From Enterocloster bolteae (lineage in GTDB: Bacteria; Bacillota; Clostridia; Lachnospirales; Lachnospiraceae), in the NCBI RefSeq assembly GCF_002234575.2, contig NZ_CP022464.2, positions 4,526,001-4,590,000 of the forward strand: 64,000 nucleotides of DNA. Direction: 5' to 3'. How positions within the stretch are numbered: position 1 is the stretch's first letter; the number at the start of each line of letters is the position of its first letter. A model generated the notes under the pieces. That model was not told where the DNA came from, made no database searches, and worked only from the letters and a program-made list of their open reading frames with translations. This document shows, piece after piece, positions 9,310 through 18,659 of the stretch. The position numbers and the translations under genes were made by a program.

Positions 9310-9843
9310 TTAAAACATTACAATCACAAGAAACATCCCGCCCATGATTCCCAGGCTTGTGTACAGCCTGCATTTCTCCCTCTGGTTCTGCCTCAGATAA
9401 TCAATCGTCAAATCCAGCTGTTCCAGATACAGCTTCAGGGTCCGTTCCTGCATGTCCACATCCAGATACCCCAGATGCTCCCCCAGATGGGCCAGCTGTT
9501 CCAAATCCTCCTGTTCCAGGGGAATGGGGCCCGAATCCGTATTCAGGTTCATCACCTGGCGTTTCCATATCTCCTGAAGGGATTCTCCCTCCTGCATATA
9601 AATTCCCTCTGCCGCGGCCTCAAACAGGCCCCCCAGAGGTCCCGGCTCCCGTTTCCCCACCCGCTCCAGGGCTTCCGCCAGCGGCGCCCGGCTGTATGTA
9701 ATCTCGCCTTTTAAGAAATATATCATCTGCCTCAGGGTTTCCAGCATCCTCAGCCGCCCTTTCCACTGCATGGCAGACCAGATTCCCAGTCCGCCAGCGG
9801 AAAACAGCACCAGAACTGCCCCTGTCCATTTAAATGCCGCCAC
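9310..9843 (-). CDS. spoIIIAB: Stage III sporulation protein SpoIIIAB
   Basis: About 177 residues with N- and C-terminal membrane helices (VLVLFSAGGLGIWSAM near the start, GIMGGMFLVIVMF at the end) flanking an amphipathic helical region resembling GspF-type proteins. B. subtilis SpoIIIAB has about 171 residues. I chose the GTG at 9843 because AAAGGAG lies 8 nt upstream and the overlap with spoIIIAA is then only 14 nt. Upstream ATGs at 9912, 9882 and 9867 lack a well-spaced RBS. Confidence 0.9.
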   Translation of the reverse strand: MAAFKWTGAVLVLFSAGGLGIWSAMQWKGRLRMLETLRQMIYFLKGEITYSRAPLAEALERVGKREPGPLGGLFEAAAEGIYMQEGESLQEIWKRQVMNLNTDSGPIPLEQEDLEQLAHLGEHLGYLDVDMQERTLKLYLEQLDLTIDYLRQNQREKCRLYTSLGIMGGMFLVIVMF

Positions 9844-10903
9844 CTTCCGACTCCTTTCCGCTTCCATCTGCATACAGGACATTTCCCCTGCCGTCCCATA
9901 TAGACGCCACATGGCCTGCCGTTCCCCGGCAGTCCAGAAGAATCATCCGCTCAAAGGCGCCCTGTTGTATCAGCTCTCCCACAGCCGGCTTCTGCATGAT
10001 ATCCTCCAGCGAACTGCCGTGGATGGTGGCTGCCAGAGAACAGCCGCAGTTTCTCACATATTCAATGGCCTGCACGTCCTCCCTGCTCCCAATCTCATCC
10101 ACCGCTATGACCTGGGGCGCCATGGACCTCACCAACATCATCATGCCCTGGCTTTTGGGACAGCAGTCCAGCACATCGGTTCTCATGCCCAGATCATTCT
10201 GTGGCACTCCCTGGTAGCAGGCTCCTAACTCAGACCGCTCATCCACCACTCCCACGGACACCCCCGTTATCCTTCTGCCGGATCGCTGGGTCCTGGGTCC
10301 GTCCGAGACCTGACGGATCATGTCCCGCAGCAGGGTGGTCTTGCCGCACCTGGGCGGCGATATCACCAATGTATTCAGGAAACGGCCATCGTCTGAATAC
10401 AGATAATCCATCACCTGGTTGGCGCAGCCCTGAATCTGATGGGCTACCCGTATATTGATGAAGGAGATGGATTTCATAAGCCGTATATCCTGTCCAAAAG
10501 CCATGGTCCTGCCAGCCACACCAATCCGGTGCCCGCCCTGTATGGTGATGAATCCCTGACGCAGCTCTTCTTCCGCTGCATAGACGGAAAAGCTGCACAT
10601 ATATTCCACGGTCTCCTTCATCTGAGCCTGGCTGACCGTTACGATTCCGGCCCTGGCCCAGTACCGCTCCTGCTCCTGGCAGCGGCCGCTTCCCCGGATA
10701 TCCCTTACCGGCGGATCGGGAACCCCCACCGCCAGGCTTCCATCTGTTTTAACCGCATATTCCCGGCCGCCGCAGATAAGCAGCAGCGGCTTCTGGGTCC
10801 TCATCCGTATCTCCTGTACCCTGTCGAAATCCACAGTAACCTGTCCAAGTACTGCACGCAGATCCCTTGGGAATATTTTTAAGACTTCTTCCCTGCCAGC
10901 CAT
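9830..10903 (-). CDS. spoIIIAA: Stage III sporulation protein SpoIIIAA, secretion-type ATPase
   Basis: About 357 residues. This is the ATPase of the SpoIIIA mother-cell to forespore channel, related to type II/IV secretion ATPases. The Walker A motif PPRCGKTT and Walker B IAVDEIGS are present, with an arginine-rich RMRTQKPL segment near the N terminus. The ATG at 10903 has GGGGTGAAG just upstream; an in-frame extension of 33 codons starts within the promoter region and is rejected. It is the first gene of the operon, behind a sigma-E-like promoter. Confidence 0.94.
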   Translation of the reverse strand: MAGREEVLKIFPRDLRAVLGQVTVDFDRVQEIRMRTQKPLLLICGGREYAVKTDGSLAVGVPDPPVRDIRGSGRCQEQERYWARAGIVTVSQAQMKETVEYMCSFSVYAAEEELRQGFITIQGGHRIGVAGRTMAFGQDIRLMKSISFINIRVAHQIQGCANQVMDYLYSDDGRFLNTLVISPPRCGKTTLLRDMIRQVSDGPRTQRSGRRITGVSVGVVDERSELGACYQGVPQNDLGMRTDVLDCCPKSQGMMMLVRSMAPQVIAVDEIGSREDVQAIEYVRNCGCSLAATIHGSSLEDIMQKPAVGELIQQGAFERMILLDCRGTAGHVASIWDGRGNVLYADGSGKESEGGGI

Positions 10904-10924
10904 AATCTTCACCCCTTTTACCTC

Positions 10925-10952
10925 AATATATGAAACGTGTCCAAAAATATGA
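10925..10952 (-). promoter_or_regulatory. Sigma-E-type promoter of spoIIIA operon
   Basis: Read on the minus strand, TCATATT (-35) and CATATATT (-10) are separated by 13 nt and lie about 22 nt upstream of the spoIIIAA start. The known sigma-E consensus is KMATATT - about 14 nt - CATACAMT; the -35 matches fully and the -10 at six of eight positions. The spoIIIA operon is a classical sigma-E target. Confidence 0.78.
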
Positions 10953-10961
10953 CTGGAGCCG

Positions 10962-11000
10962 AAAAAAAGGCAGCACCGGCCCGGCGGGGGCTGTGCTGCC
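10962..11000 (-). terminator. Terminator of the esterase gene
   Basis: GGCAGCAC / GTGCTGCC stem followed on the minus strand by seven T. It separates the esterase gene from the spoIIIA promoter. Confidence 0.88.
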
Positions 11001-11059
11001 AATTCTGATTCATCTGTGTCTGTTTTATCTGTCTTATCTGTTTCCTTCTATCTATCTAT

Positions 11060-12025
11060 CTATCTTCTTCTCTTTACCTTCTTAACAATCTGGCCCGTAG
11101 GCCTCCTGTCAATCTTGTATACAATCTGCATAAACCGGGCCACCTCGTCCCAGGCTTCCCGGCTCTCAGGAACCAGGTCCATACTCATCTGGAACACATG
11201 AAACATCCCCTCATACACGGACACCCGGCGCTTTACTCCGGCCCTCCGGGCATTCTGGGCCACCTCCAGCGTATCGCTTAAAAGCATCTCATGGCCGCCA
11301 GCCTGAAGAAGCATGGGCGGCAGGCCCCTGAAATCCCCGAATACAGGCGACATATAAGGATCCCTGGGATCAGCGCCGCTGATGTATGAGGAATTGTAAA
11401 GCATACTCTCCCGTGAATTGCCAAAGAGAGGATCATTTTCAAAATTAAATTCATAACTGTCACCGCTGCATGTCAAATCGGCCCAGGGGGACATGAGCAC
11501 CAGCCCGGCGGGCTGAGGCATCCCATGGTCCCTGAGGTAAAGACACAGGGCCAGGGCCAGGCCGCCTCCTGCGGAATCACCGGCAACCACCACCTGGCCC
11601 GGCCTGTAGTGTTTTTCCTTAACCAGCCACTGGTAGGCGTGAATAACATCCTCCAGGGCCGCCGGATACGGGTGTTCCGGCGCCACCCTGTAATCCACGG
11701 TCAGCACATCCCCGCCGTAGCTGAGACGGCTGTAGCGCACGGAAAACTTACGGTAAATATTCTTCATGGGGCCTATATATCCGCCTCCGTGAAGCTGAAG
11801 CACCACCCTGCCGGTGACCACTCCCTCCGGCTTAAGATATTCCATTTTAAAGGGTTCCCTGTCAATAATTTCATACTCGTAGCCAGATGGGCATACCCAG
11901 GCCGGTTCCACGGGATTTTTCCTGAATTCCCCTGTCTGGATGGGTTTTCCCAGGGACGTTTCCATGATGTCGTGAATCATATCCCGCACCAGCGCCCCCC
12001 GTATACTCACATTTTTATTACGCAT
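11060..12025 (-). CDS. HSL-type alpha/beta hydrolase (esterase)
   Basis: 321 residues. The HGGGY oxyanion motif and GDSAGG nucleophile elbow place it in the hormone-sensitive-lipase-like esterase family. A C-terminal Asp (DPRDPYMSP region) and His (EGMFHVFQM) complete the triad. There is no signal peptide, so it is cytoplasmic. It likely hydrolyses acetyl or short acyl esters. It lies immediately downstream of the acyltransferase/DUF6320 gene, 43 nt away in the same direction, so the two may form an acylation/deacylation pair. The 3' end carries a TCTA tetranucleotide repeat around the stop codon. Confidence 0.88.
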   Translation of the reverse strand: MRNKNVSIRGALVRDMIHDIMETSLGKPIQTGEFRKNPVEPAWVCPSGYEYEIIDREPFKMEYLKPEGVVTGRVVLQLHGGGYIGPMKNIYRKFSVRYSRLSYGGDVLTVDYRVAPEHPYPAALEDVIHAYQWLVKEKHYRPGQVVVAGDSAGGGLALALCLYLRDHGMPQPAGLVLMSPWADLTCSGDSYEFNFENDPLFGNSRESMLYNSSYISGADPRDPYMSPVFGDFRGLPPMLLQAGGHEMLLSDTLEVAQNARRAGVKRRVSVYEGMFHVFQMSMDLVPESREAWDEVARFMQIVYKIDRRPTGQIVKKVKRRR

Positions 12026-12067
12026 GCTTATCTGTATCCTCTCTGTAAATGCAGGGTCCCTCCGTTA

Positions 12068-13915
12068 TCACAGATGAAACCGTCTGATGAGTTCGTTCTT
12101 AAACCTTCTGTCCCCCAGGAATATGGTCAAAGCCAGGATTCCCACGGTCAGTATTACTGTTATAATTGCCATGGCAGGGTGGGTGACCAGCCCTGCGGCC
12201 CACAAAATCAGCGGGATAAAGCTGAAAACCGTAATGGCGATCTGGTACATGAAATAGCTCTGCCAGTTCAAACGGTTCACAACAATGAGGAACACCACGG
12301 CCGCATCCGCAAACAGTATGGTTCCCGGCACAGCATAGTTGACGGACCAGCCTTCAAATCCCAGGACCCGGTCTATCATCACAAGCAGAATCTGCATGCC
12401 AATGGTTTCTATCAGCAGTGATTTTCCCAGATTGGCATGGCGCAGGATGGAATACCGGAGGGTCAGGCCCACATAGGCGATACCCGGTATGGCAATGCCC
12501 GACCACCAGAGCCCGTCATAGGTAACAATATTAACCAGGCCCAGAAACAGTGCCACCACAGCCAATACACCGTAGCATACAAGCACCAGTTTTTTCCATA
12601 TGCTCTCGTCATGCTGAATCACCGGATAATTCCCCTTATCCGCCTCCGGCATGATAACGCCGTTGCTCTCCAGCTCCACCGGAATGCCGTCCGCCCTCAG
12701 GCGGCCGAAAAAACATTCCTCCAGCCTGGAATCCTGGAATACCTTGGTGAAGGTGATGACGGTCCTGTGGCCGAAGGAACACACGCCGCATTTGGCCGGC
12801 TGGCGCTTTGACACCCCGATCAGCATGCGGAACCCTTCAATGTCATCCTGATACTCCCGGTCCATGGAGATAAGACCGATATTGGATAAGGTAATGGTAT
12901 GGGCCCTGTCATTGCGCCGGAAGATGAAGCCCAGAGCCAGCCACTTGACAAACAGCGGAAGGATGCGGACATACCATTTCTTCTCATTTGAGACATTGTA
13001 GGAAATGGTCTCCTCCAGTTTTTCCTTCACTATCTTCTCGTCCATCTGCCTGCATACCGATGCGAGAATTTCCTCAAATTCATCCCTGCCCTGTCCCGGT
13101 TCATGGTCAATGGCTGTCACCGCGAAAAAGTTGGAGGCTGTGTCGGAGCCGAAAAAGGCCCTCAGGTTAATGGGAAGGTTCACACCGATATGGCGTCCCT
13201 TCCGGCCTTCCTCCTCATATACTCTGGAAATGGACCAGATCAGGCAGGCGGTCAGGTACTTTGTGATACTGACCCCCATTTTACGGCTTACCGCCTTAAG
13301 CTCCCCTGTGTCCGCGTACCCGTGGACCACACTCTCCCCTCCAAAGGGAATATATCTCCCAGTAAGGCGCAGCGCCGGCCGGGAGCTGTAGCGTCTGGTC
13401 TGCATTTTCCGGTAATTCTTAAGGTAGCTGTCCTCTGTCTGGGTGGACACGCCTTCTCCCGGCCCCGCGCCGGTCCTGCGCCCTCCCCGCTTTAATTCCA
13501 GGTATCCTGCGGTCAGTTCCTTCAGGAAATTCACGGCCCCCATGCCGTCCGTCACCGCATGAAATACCTCCAGATTGATTCTGGTTCCATAATAGCTTAC
13601 ACGGAACAGGTAGAGCTGGTTGCTCTTGGGGTCGATATAGCGGCAGGGCCAGCTTCCCTCCTGCTCCACAAAGGGCTGGCGTTTGTTCTCCTCGAAGTAA
13701 TACCAGAAAAAACCTCTCTTAAGCTTCACCTTGAACCCGGCAAACCAGGGCAGTACCTCTTCCAGCGCCTGTCCCAGCAGTCCGGGGTCTATCTCTTCTT
13801 TCAATGTTACGGAAATACGGAATACATTGCTCAGGTTTTCATTGGCTATCATGGGAAATATCTTACCTGTGTTATCCAGCCTGTGCCACCGTTTTCCCTG
13901 GGGATTCTTTTTCAT
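12068..13915 (-). CDS. Condensation/WS-DGAT-like acyltransferase with C-terminal DUF6320 membrane domain
   Basis: About 615 residues. The first 400 resemble CoA-dependent alcohol acyltransferase/condensation domains, with the catalytic HxxxDG motif seen as HAVTDGMG. The last 200 form about six membrane helices and match DUF6320 in character. Such fusions probably place an acyltransferase on the membrane; substrate unknown. The ATG at 13915 has AAAGGGG upstream, whereas the longer frame starts without an RBS. It shares a transcription unit with the esterase downstream. Confidence 0.8.
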   Translation of the reverse strand: MKKNPQGKRWHRLDNTGKIFPMIANENLSNVFRISVTLKEEIDPGLLGQALEEVLPWFAGFKVKLKRGFFWYYFEENKRQPFVEQEGSWPCRYIDPKSNQLYLFRVSYYGTRINLEVFHAVTDGMGAVNFLKELTAGYLELKRGGRRTGAGPGEGVSTQTEDSYLKNYRKMQTRRYSSRPALRLTGRYIPFGGESVVHGYADTGELKAVSRKMGVSITKYLTACLIWSISRVYEEEGRKGRHIGVNLPINLRAFFGSDTASNFFAVTAIDHEPGQGRDEFEEILASVCRQMDEKIVKEKLEETISYNVSNEKKWYVRILPLFVKWLALGFIFRRNDRAHTITLSNIGLISMDREYQDDIEGFRMLIGVSKRQPAKCGVCSFGHRTVITFTKVFQDSRLEECFFGRLRADGIPVELESNGVIMPEADKGNYPVIQHDESIWKKLVLVCYGVLAVVALFLGLVNIVTYDGLWWSGIAIPGIAYVGLTLRYSILRHANLGKSLLIETIGMQILLVMIDRVLGFEGWSVNYAVPGTILFADAAVVFLIVVNRLNWQSYFMYQIAITVFSFIPLILWAAGLVTHPAMAIITVILTVGILALTIFLGDRRFKNELIRRFHL

Positions 13916-14238
13916 AGCGCCCCTTTCTGCCGGCCGTCCCGCAGATTTCCTGCCGGTCCGGCGCAAACTGTATTTTCTGCCATTATATCTCTATCATCCT
14001 GCATTCACAACTATATTATACTTAATTTTTGTCTGCCCCATTGTTTTTGCCGCTGTTTTAGCCATTATTTTTGCCCCCCATGGCTTCTTTTGGCGTCTTT
14101 TGTTTTTACCCCGGATATGATATATTGGACCCATACGCCCGGACAATGGCAGGCTGCTTTCAAATTCCGCAGGAAATATCATGATTCCTCCTTTATTTCA
14201 CCTAAAATAGGGGTATAACAACAAGAGGAGGTATCCCT

Positions 14239-15360
14239 ATGAAAACCATACATACACATGCCCTGGAGCTTTCAGGAAGCAGCTATGAGGCCGGCCGCCT
14301 GCTGGGCAGCCGTCTGGCATCTGTTCCCAGTCTTAAGAAGCGCCTCTCAGGCGGTTTCCCCGGCTTCGGCCTGACGCAGTTTAACCAGGCCAGCCAATGT
14401 TTTAGCCGCTGGTGTCCCGGGCTTAACGAAGAGCTGGCCGGATTTGCCGATGCCCTGGGCTGCGCCCCTGAGCAGGTTCTCTATTACGGCATGACCTGGC
14501 TTACACCGCGCTGCAGCCACCTGGCCCTTCTGCCCTCCATGACTGCCTCCGGTCATCCCATGACTGCCAGGAATTATGAGTTTAACGATGAGGCAGAGGA
14601 TTTTACCGTCATAAAAACCTGCATCAAGGGAAAATATACGCATATAGGAACCAGTGTGCTGGGAATCGGCCGTGACGACGGCATCAATGAAATGGGCCTG
14701 ACCGTTACACTGAGCTCCAGCGGTTTTCCTGTTGGCCCCCTGCCTGAGATGCGCAGGCCCGCGGTTACCGGTCTGCAGTTCTGGGCCGTGGTCCGTACCC
14801 TGCTGGAAAACTGCCGCGATGTAAAGGAGGCATTGTCCATGCTGAAAGACATGCCTGTGGCATACAACCTGAACCTGATTGTGTTGGACAGGGAAGGCCG
14901 CTGCGCCCTGGTGGAAACCCTGGACGGACGTATGGCAGTGAAGGCCATTGACAGTGACTCCGGGGAACAGACCCTCTATGCCACCAACCATCCTGTGCTG
15001 GAGGAACTGATTCCCTATGAACCCAAAGCATTCGTCCACTCCATCCGCCGGTATGATAACATCACCGCCTTCCTGGAGCGGCACAAGAAGGGCATCACTG
15101 CCGGGCAGCTGAAGGATTTCTTTCTGACTCCTTATCCGGAGGGCCTGTCATGCAGTTACTACAGCCAATTTTTCGGCACCACAAAAACCATGGTCCTGGA
15201 CCCTGTCCGGGGCAGTCTTTCCCTGTGCTGGGGAGGACGGCCTCAAAACGGCTGGCATGACTTTAACTTCTCGGATCCATTTCCCCAGGAAACCGCTGCC
15301 ATCGAAATCCATAACCAGACAGCGGACCCATCCATCTTTGCATACAGGAGCCTCGTATGA
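14239..15360 (+). CDS. C45-family Ntn-hydrolase (acyl-transferase/amidase type)
   Basis: 373 residues resembling the C45 peptidase/acyl-CoA:6-aminopenicillanic acid acyltransferase group. These are made as precursors and cleave themselves to expose an N-terminal Cys; the candidate nucleophile is the Cys of PRCSHLAL near residue 94. GHPMTARNYEFN and ATNHP segments fit the Ntn fold. No signal peptide is seen. The RBS AGAGGAGG is strong. The stop overlaps the start of the AraC/GyrI regulator by 4 nt, so the two are coupled. The natural substrate cannot be read from the sequence. Confidence 0.82.
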   Translation: MKTIHTHALELSGSSYEAGRLLGSRLASVPSLKKRLSGGFPGFGLTQFNQASQCFSRWCPGLNEELAGFADALGCAPEQVLYYGMTWLTPRCSHLALLPSMTASGHPMTARNYEFNDEAEDFTVIKTCIKGKYTHIGTSVLGIGRDDGINEMGLTVTLSSSGFPVGPLPEMRRPAVTGLQFWAVVRTLLENCRDVKEALSMLKDMPVAYNLNLIVLDREGRCALVETLDGRMAVKAIDSDSGEQTLYATNHPVLEELIPYEPKAFVHSIRRYDNITAFLERHKKGITAGQLKDFFLTPYPEGLSCSYYSQFFGTTKTMVLDPVRGSLSLCWGGRPQNGWHDFNFSDPFPQETAAIEIHNQTADPSIFAYRSLV

Positions 15361-16235
15361 ACTACAACAATGCCATAGAAAAAACCATCCTGTTTATAGA
15401 AAGCCACCTGACCGCATCCTTCACCGTGGAGGATGCGGCCAGGGAGGCGGGATATTCTTATTACCATTTAAACCGGCAGTTCTCCGCCGTCCTCGGGGAG
15501 AGCGTCGGCAGCTATATAAAGAAACGGCGTCTGTCCCATGCGGCCAGGGAGCTCATCTACACGGAGAGACGCATCATCGACATTGCGCTGGACCATGGTT
15601 TTGAATCCAGCGAAGCCTTCAGCAGGGCCTTCAAGGCCGTCTACCACACAAGTCCGGCCGGCTACCGCAAAAACAGGCTGGATGTCATCATAAGCCAGAA
15701 ACCAAAAGCCGACCAGCACCTGCTGGCCCACCTGACACAATCCTTGACGGTCCGCCCCCGGATTGTGGAGATTCCCGATATCCTCACCGCCGGCCTGCGG
15801 GATCGCACCACCCTGCGAAACAACCGGATTCCCCAGCTGTGGACCCGTTTTCTTGACCTCATGCCGCAGATTCCCGATCAGATCCCCCACGGCCGCGGCT
15901 TTGGCATATGTGAATCCTGCGGTGAGGGAAACACCCTGTACACCATGAACGATGATTTGCTGTTCTCCGAGGTGGTGTCCGTGGAAGTCAGCTCCATGTC
16001 GGTCCTTCCTCCTCCCCTGGTGTATAAAACCATTCCCGGCGGAAAGTACGCTGTGTTCACCCATACAGGCTCCCTAAAAAGCCTGCCCCTGACCTATCAG
16101 TATATCTGGGGCACCTGGTCCCTGACCGCCCAGGAGAAGTTGGACGGCAGGGAGGATTTTGAGCTGTACGATGAGCGGTTCCTGGGATTTAATCATCCTG
16201 ACAGCCGGATTGACATTTACATTCCGGTCCGATAA
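15357..16235 (+). CDS. AraC-family regulator with GyrI-like effector domain
   Basis: 292 residues. The N-terminal 100 hold two helix-turn-helix motifs of AraC/XylS type (FTVEDAAREAGYSYYHLNRQF and the IIDIALDHGFESSEAFSRAF segment). The C-terminal half is a GyrI/BmrR-like small-molecule binding domain (KTIPGGKYAVFTHTG). The organisation matches SoxS/Rob-like multidrug-sensing regulators. It overlaps the upstream C45 hydrolase gene by ATGA and probably controls it. A near-perfect 18-bp duplication containing GTCCGATAACCCATAC spans the stop codon. Confidence 0.88.
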   Translation: MNYNNAIEKTILFIESHLTASFTVEDAAREAGYSYYHLNRQFSAVLGESVGSYIKKRRLSHAARELIYTERRIIDIALDHGFESSEAFSRAFKAVYHTSPAGYRKNRLDVIISQKPKADQHLLAHLTQSLTVRPRIVEIPDILTAGLRDRTTLRNNRIPQLWTRFLDLMPQIPDQIPHGRGFGICESCGEGNTLYTMNDDLLFSEVVSVEVSSMSVLPPPLVYKTIPGGKYAVFTHTGSLKSLPLTYQYIWGTWSLTAQEKLDGREDFELYDERFLGFNHPDSRIDIYIPVR

Positions 16236-16253
16236 CCCATACCAGTCCGATAA

Positions 16254-16279
16254 CCCATACAGGGAATCATCTGTATGGG
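16254..16279. terminator. Hairpin between convergent genes
   Basis: CCCATACAG / CTGTATGGG forms a 9-bp perfect stem between the convergent AraC and TRAP binding-protein genes. T-runs are weak on both sides, so function as a bidirectional terminator is likely but not certain. Confidence 0.55.
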
Positions 16280-16284
16280 CACTC

Positions 16285-17424
16285 TTACTTTTCTTCCCCC
16301 CTGATGATTCGTTTCATACGTGCCAGATCATCCATGGTCAAAAGGCCATTGTCCATGTATTCCTCATACACCACCTGCGTGGCCTCCACAAAGGCCTGCC
16401 GCTCCTCCCTGGAAAGGGTGTAAATTTCTGCGTTGGCCCGGATATTTTCCATTGCCTGCACTTCATTTTCATCAATGAGACGGTTATTTTCCTTCATCAT
16501 CTCTTCCGTACATTCTGCCAGAATCTCCTGATACTCCGGGGGCAGCGACTCGTACCACCTGGTATTTACATAGAAGGGTTCCGGGTGGAACTGGTAATTC
16601 ACTTCTGTAAAATACTTCTGGACCTCATAAAACCGCATTCCGGAGGAATTGACCCACGGATTTTCCTGACCGTCAATGGCGCCTGACTTCAGGGCCATAT
16701 ACAGGTCGTTGTAGGGAACAATCATGACCTCGGCTCCCAGGGCCTCCAATGTTTTATTGATGGTGTCCATGCCGTTGGAGCGCATCTTAAGCCCTTTCAA
16801 ATCCTCCGGCCTGCGGATCATCCGCACGCTGTTGGAAAACTGCCGGAATCCGCCCGCATCGCCGATTCCCAATATGGTGGCTCCGCTTTTCAGGGAATCC
16901 ATGCTTATTTCCCTGGCAAATTCGGAGTTTACCAGACGTTCTGCCTGGGTTCTGTCTTCGCAGAGAAAGGGAAGGGAAAACACAAGCATCCTGGGAACTA
17001 TCTCCAGCTGTCCCCCGCGAAATCCCTGTATGGTGCCGTCGCAGACCTGTTCCAGCATGGATGCCTCGCTGCCCAGCTGACCGGCCGGGTAGATATCCAC
17101 CTGGATTCCGCCGTCTGTTTTCTTTTCCAGCAGCTTCTTAAACAGCAGGAAGGACTGGTGGCGCGGGTTGTCCACAGGCTGGGAATGGCCAATCTGCATG
17201 GAATATATCTTTTCAGGTTTTTTTTCCAACCCCTCCTTCCCCTGTCCGCCTTCTTTTATTACTGCATTTGGACCCTGGCCTGCATCCAGCCCCAGACGCG
17301 CATCCGCGCCCCGGCCTGCGGCGGATGCCATCTCCTCTCCCCCTCTATCAAAACCGCTGCAGCCTCCCAGCACCAGCACCATCAGAGCCGCTGTCAGAAT
17401 CCCTGCCCTGTATATTGTTCTCAT
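16285..17424 (-). CDS. TRAP-type solute-binding lipoprotein (DctP family), third in operon 1
   Basis: 379 residues. A lipoprotein signal ends in LGGC near residue 22, followed by a charged linker and a DctP fold: LGSEASMLEQVCDGTIQG, the LKGLKMRS segment and AIDGQENPW, typical of TRAP binding proteins. It is encoded last in an operon of transporter and two-component genes and overlaps the response regulator by ATGA. Being separated from dctQM, it may act as an extracellular sensor subunit for the kinase, or as an alternative binding protein (inference). Confidence 0.88.
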   Translation of the reverse strand: MRTIYRAGILTAALMVLVLGGCSGFDRGGEEMASAAGRGADARLGLDAGQGPNAVIKEGGQGKEGLEKKPEKIYSMQIGHSQPVDNPRHQSFLLFKKLLEKKTDGGIQVDIYPAGQLGSEASMLEQVCDGTIQGFRGGQLEIVPRMLVFSLPFLCEDRTQAERLVNSEFAREISMDSLKSGATILGIGDAGGFRQFSNSVRMIRRPEDLKGLKMRSNGMDTINKTLEALGAEVMIVPYNDLYMALKSGAIDGQENPWVNSSGMRFYEVQKYFTEVNYQFHPEPFYVNTRWYESLPPEYQEILAECTEEMMKENNRLIDENEVQAMENIRANAEIYTLSREERQAFVEATQVVYEEYMDNGLLTMDDLARMKRIIRGEEK

Positions 17425-18659
17425 TCCCCGTCATTCTCCTCTCTGATGCCTTCCGCCTGCTCATAGCGGAACTTTAACGGAGACATACCTTCCATTTTCT
17501 TAAATGTCCATGTGAAGTAATTCGGCTCCGAATATCCCACCATACCGCTTATCTGCTTGATGCTGTAGGTCTCGTTTCTCAGCAGTTCCTTTGCCTTCTT
17601 CATCCGGATCTGAATCAGGTAATCCACCACCGTGGTTCCCATATACTGCTTGAAAAGGCGGTTTACATAGTATTTGCTGAACCCGGCCTCCGAGGCAATG
17701 GTATCCAGGGTCAGGCGTTTCTGGTAATGTTCCTGTATGAAGGAACAGATGCCCTCCACCTCCCTGGGCATGTCCCTGTCCTGTTCCGTGCCCTCCTCCC
17801 CGCACCGGGTCCGGGCCACCATGTCCCCCACCCGCTCCCGGGCTTTCTCATAGCTTTCCTCTATCTGGCTGACATCCACAAAGGGGGTTCCGCTTCCCAT
17901 CATAAAGGCAATCTGCTGCTGTTTTAAAATCGAAGCCAGGAATTCTTCCATCCTCCTGAAAATCCCCGGAAGCACATCCGGCTCACGGCAGAAAACAACA
18001 GCCGTAACCATGTGGTTTGTCTCGCTGAACATGACGGTCAGGTCCAGATAATCAAATTCCTTCCTGACAGCCTGAAACAGCTTCTGCCTGGCGCATTTAT
18101 CCAGGGAGCCCTGGAGGCGGATGCAGAAACAGTTTCCGCTGCACTCAGTTCTGATGTTTTTCAAATCCAGATAGTAGAGCACCTCCTCCGGCATATTGCC
18201 CAGAACCATATCATGAACCATCTTGCTCTCCATCATATCCAGGGTCTTTAACAGCTTTGTTTCACGGTACTCCTTCTCCGCCTCCGCGTCCAGCTCGTCA
18301 ATGGCCCGCATGATTACATTGATAAACGCCTCCTTTTTCACAGGCTTTACCATAAAATCCACTGCCCCAAGGCGCAGTGCCTCCACTGCATACTCAAAAT
18401 AGTCATAAGCAGTGGAAAAGACGGCCCGGAACCTGTAATCCTGACTCTTTATTTTTTCCAGAGCCTGGAGGCCGTTCAGGCCGGGCATGTTGATGTCCAG
18501 CACAATGATATCCGGCCTGTCGAGCATCACCCGCTTGATAACCTCTGTTCCCGAAGCACATTCTATAACCTGGTCTATATCCAGGGAGGATTCATTGATA
18601 AAGAAGCGCAGTGCCTCCCGCTCCAGTTCCTCGTCATCTGCAATCAATATTTTATACAT
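17421..18659 (-). CDS. AraC-type response regulator (YesN-like), TRAP operon 1
   Basis: About 412 residues. The N-terminal receiver domain has phospho-acceptor Asp55 in IIVLDINMPG, with acidic DDEE at residues 8-11 and Lys in MVKPVKK. A middle region of unknown fold follows, then a C-terminal AraC double HTH (LDTIASEAGFSKYYVNRLFK and the SIKQISGMVGYSEPNYFTW region). The ATG at 18659 has GGGGAG upstream. It overlaps the kinase gene by 8 nt and the third binding protein by 4 nt. It likely controls the TRAP operon. Confidence 0.92.
   Translation of the reverse strand: MYKILIADDEELEREALRFFINESSLDIDQVIECASGTEVIKRVMLDRPDIIVLDINMPGLNGLQALEKIKSQDYRFRAVFSTAYDYFEYAVEALRLGAVDFMVKPVKKEAFINVIMRAIDELDAEAEKEYRETKLLKTLDMMESKMVHDMVLGNMPEEVLYYLDLKNIRTECSGNCFCIRLQGSLDKCARQKLFQAVRKEFDYLDLTVMFSETNHMVTAVVFCREPDVLPGIFRRMEEFLASILKQQQIAFMMGSGTPFVDVSQIEESYEKARERVGDMVARTRCGEEGTEQDRDMPREVEGICSFIQEHYQKRLTLDTIASEAGFSKYYVNRLFKQYMGTTVVDYLIQIRMKKAKELLRNETYSIKQISGMVGYSEPNYFTWTFKKMEGMSPLKFRYEQAEGIREENDGE

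Noticed and set aside
11047..11066. TCTA tetranucleotide repeat as a phase-variation switch
   Set aside because: The four to five units lie at and after the esterase stop codon, so slippage would change little of the protein.
11525..12421. 298-codon plus-strand frame
   Set aside because: Lies opposite the esterase and acyltransferase genes and has shadow-like composition.
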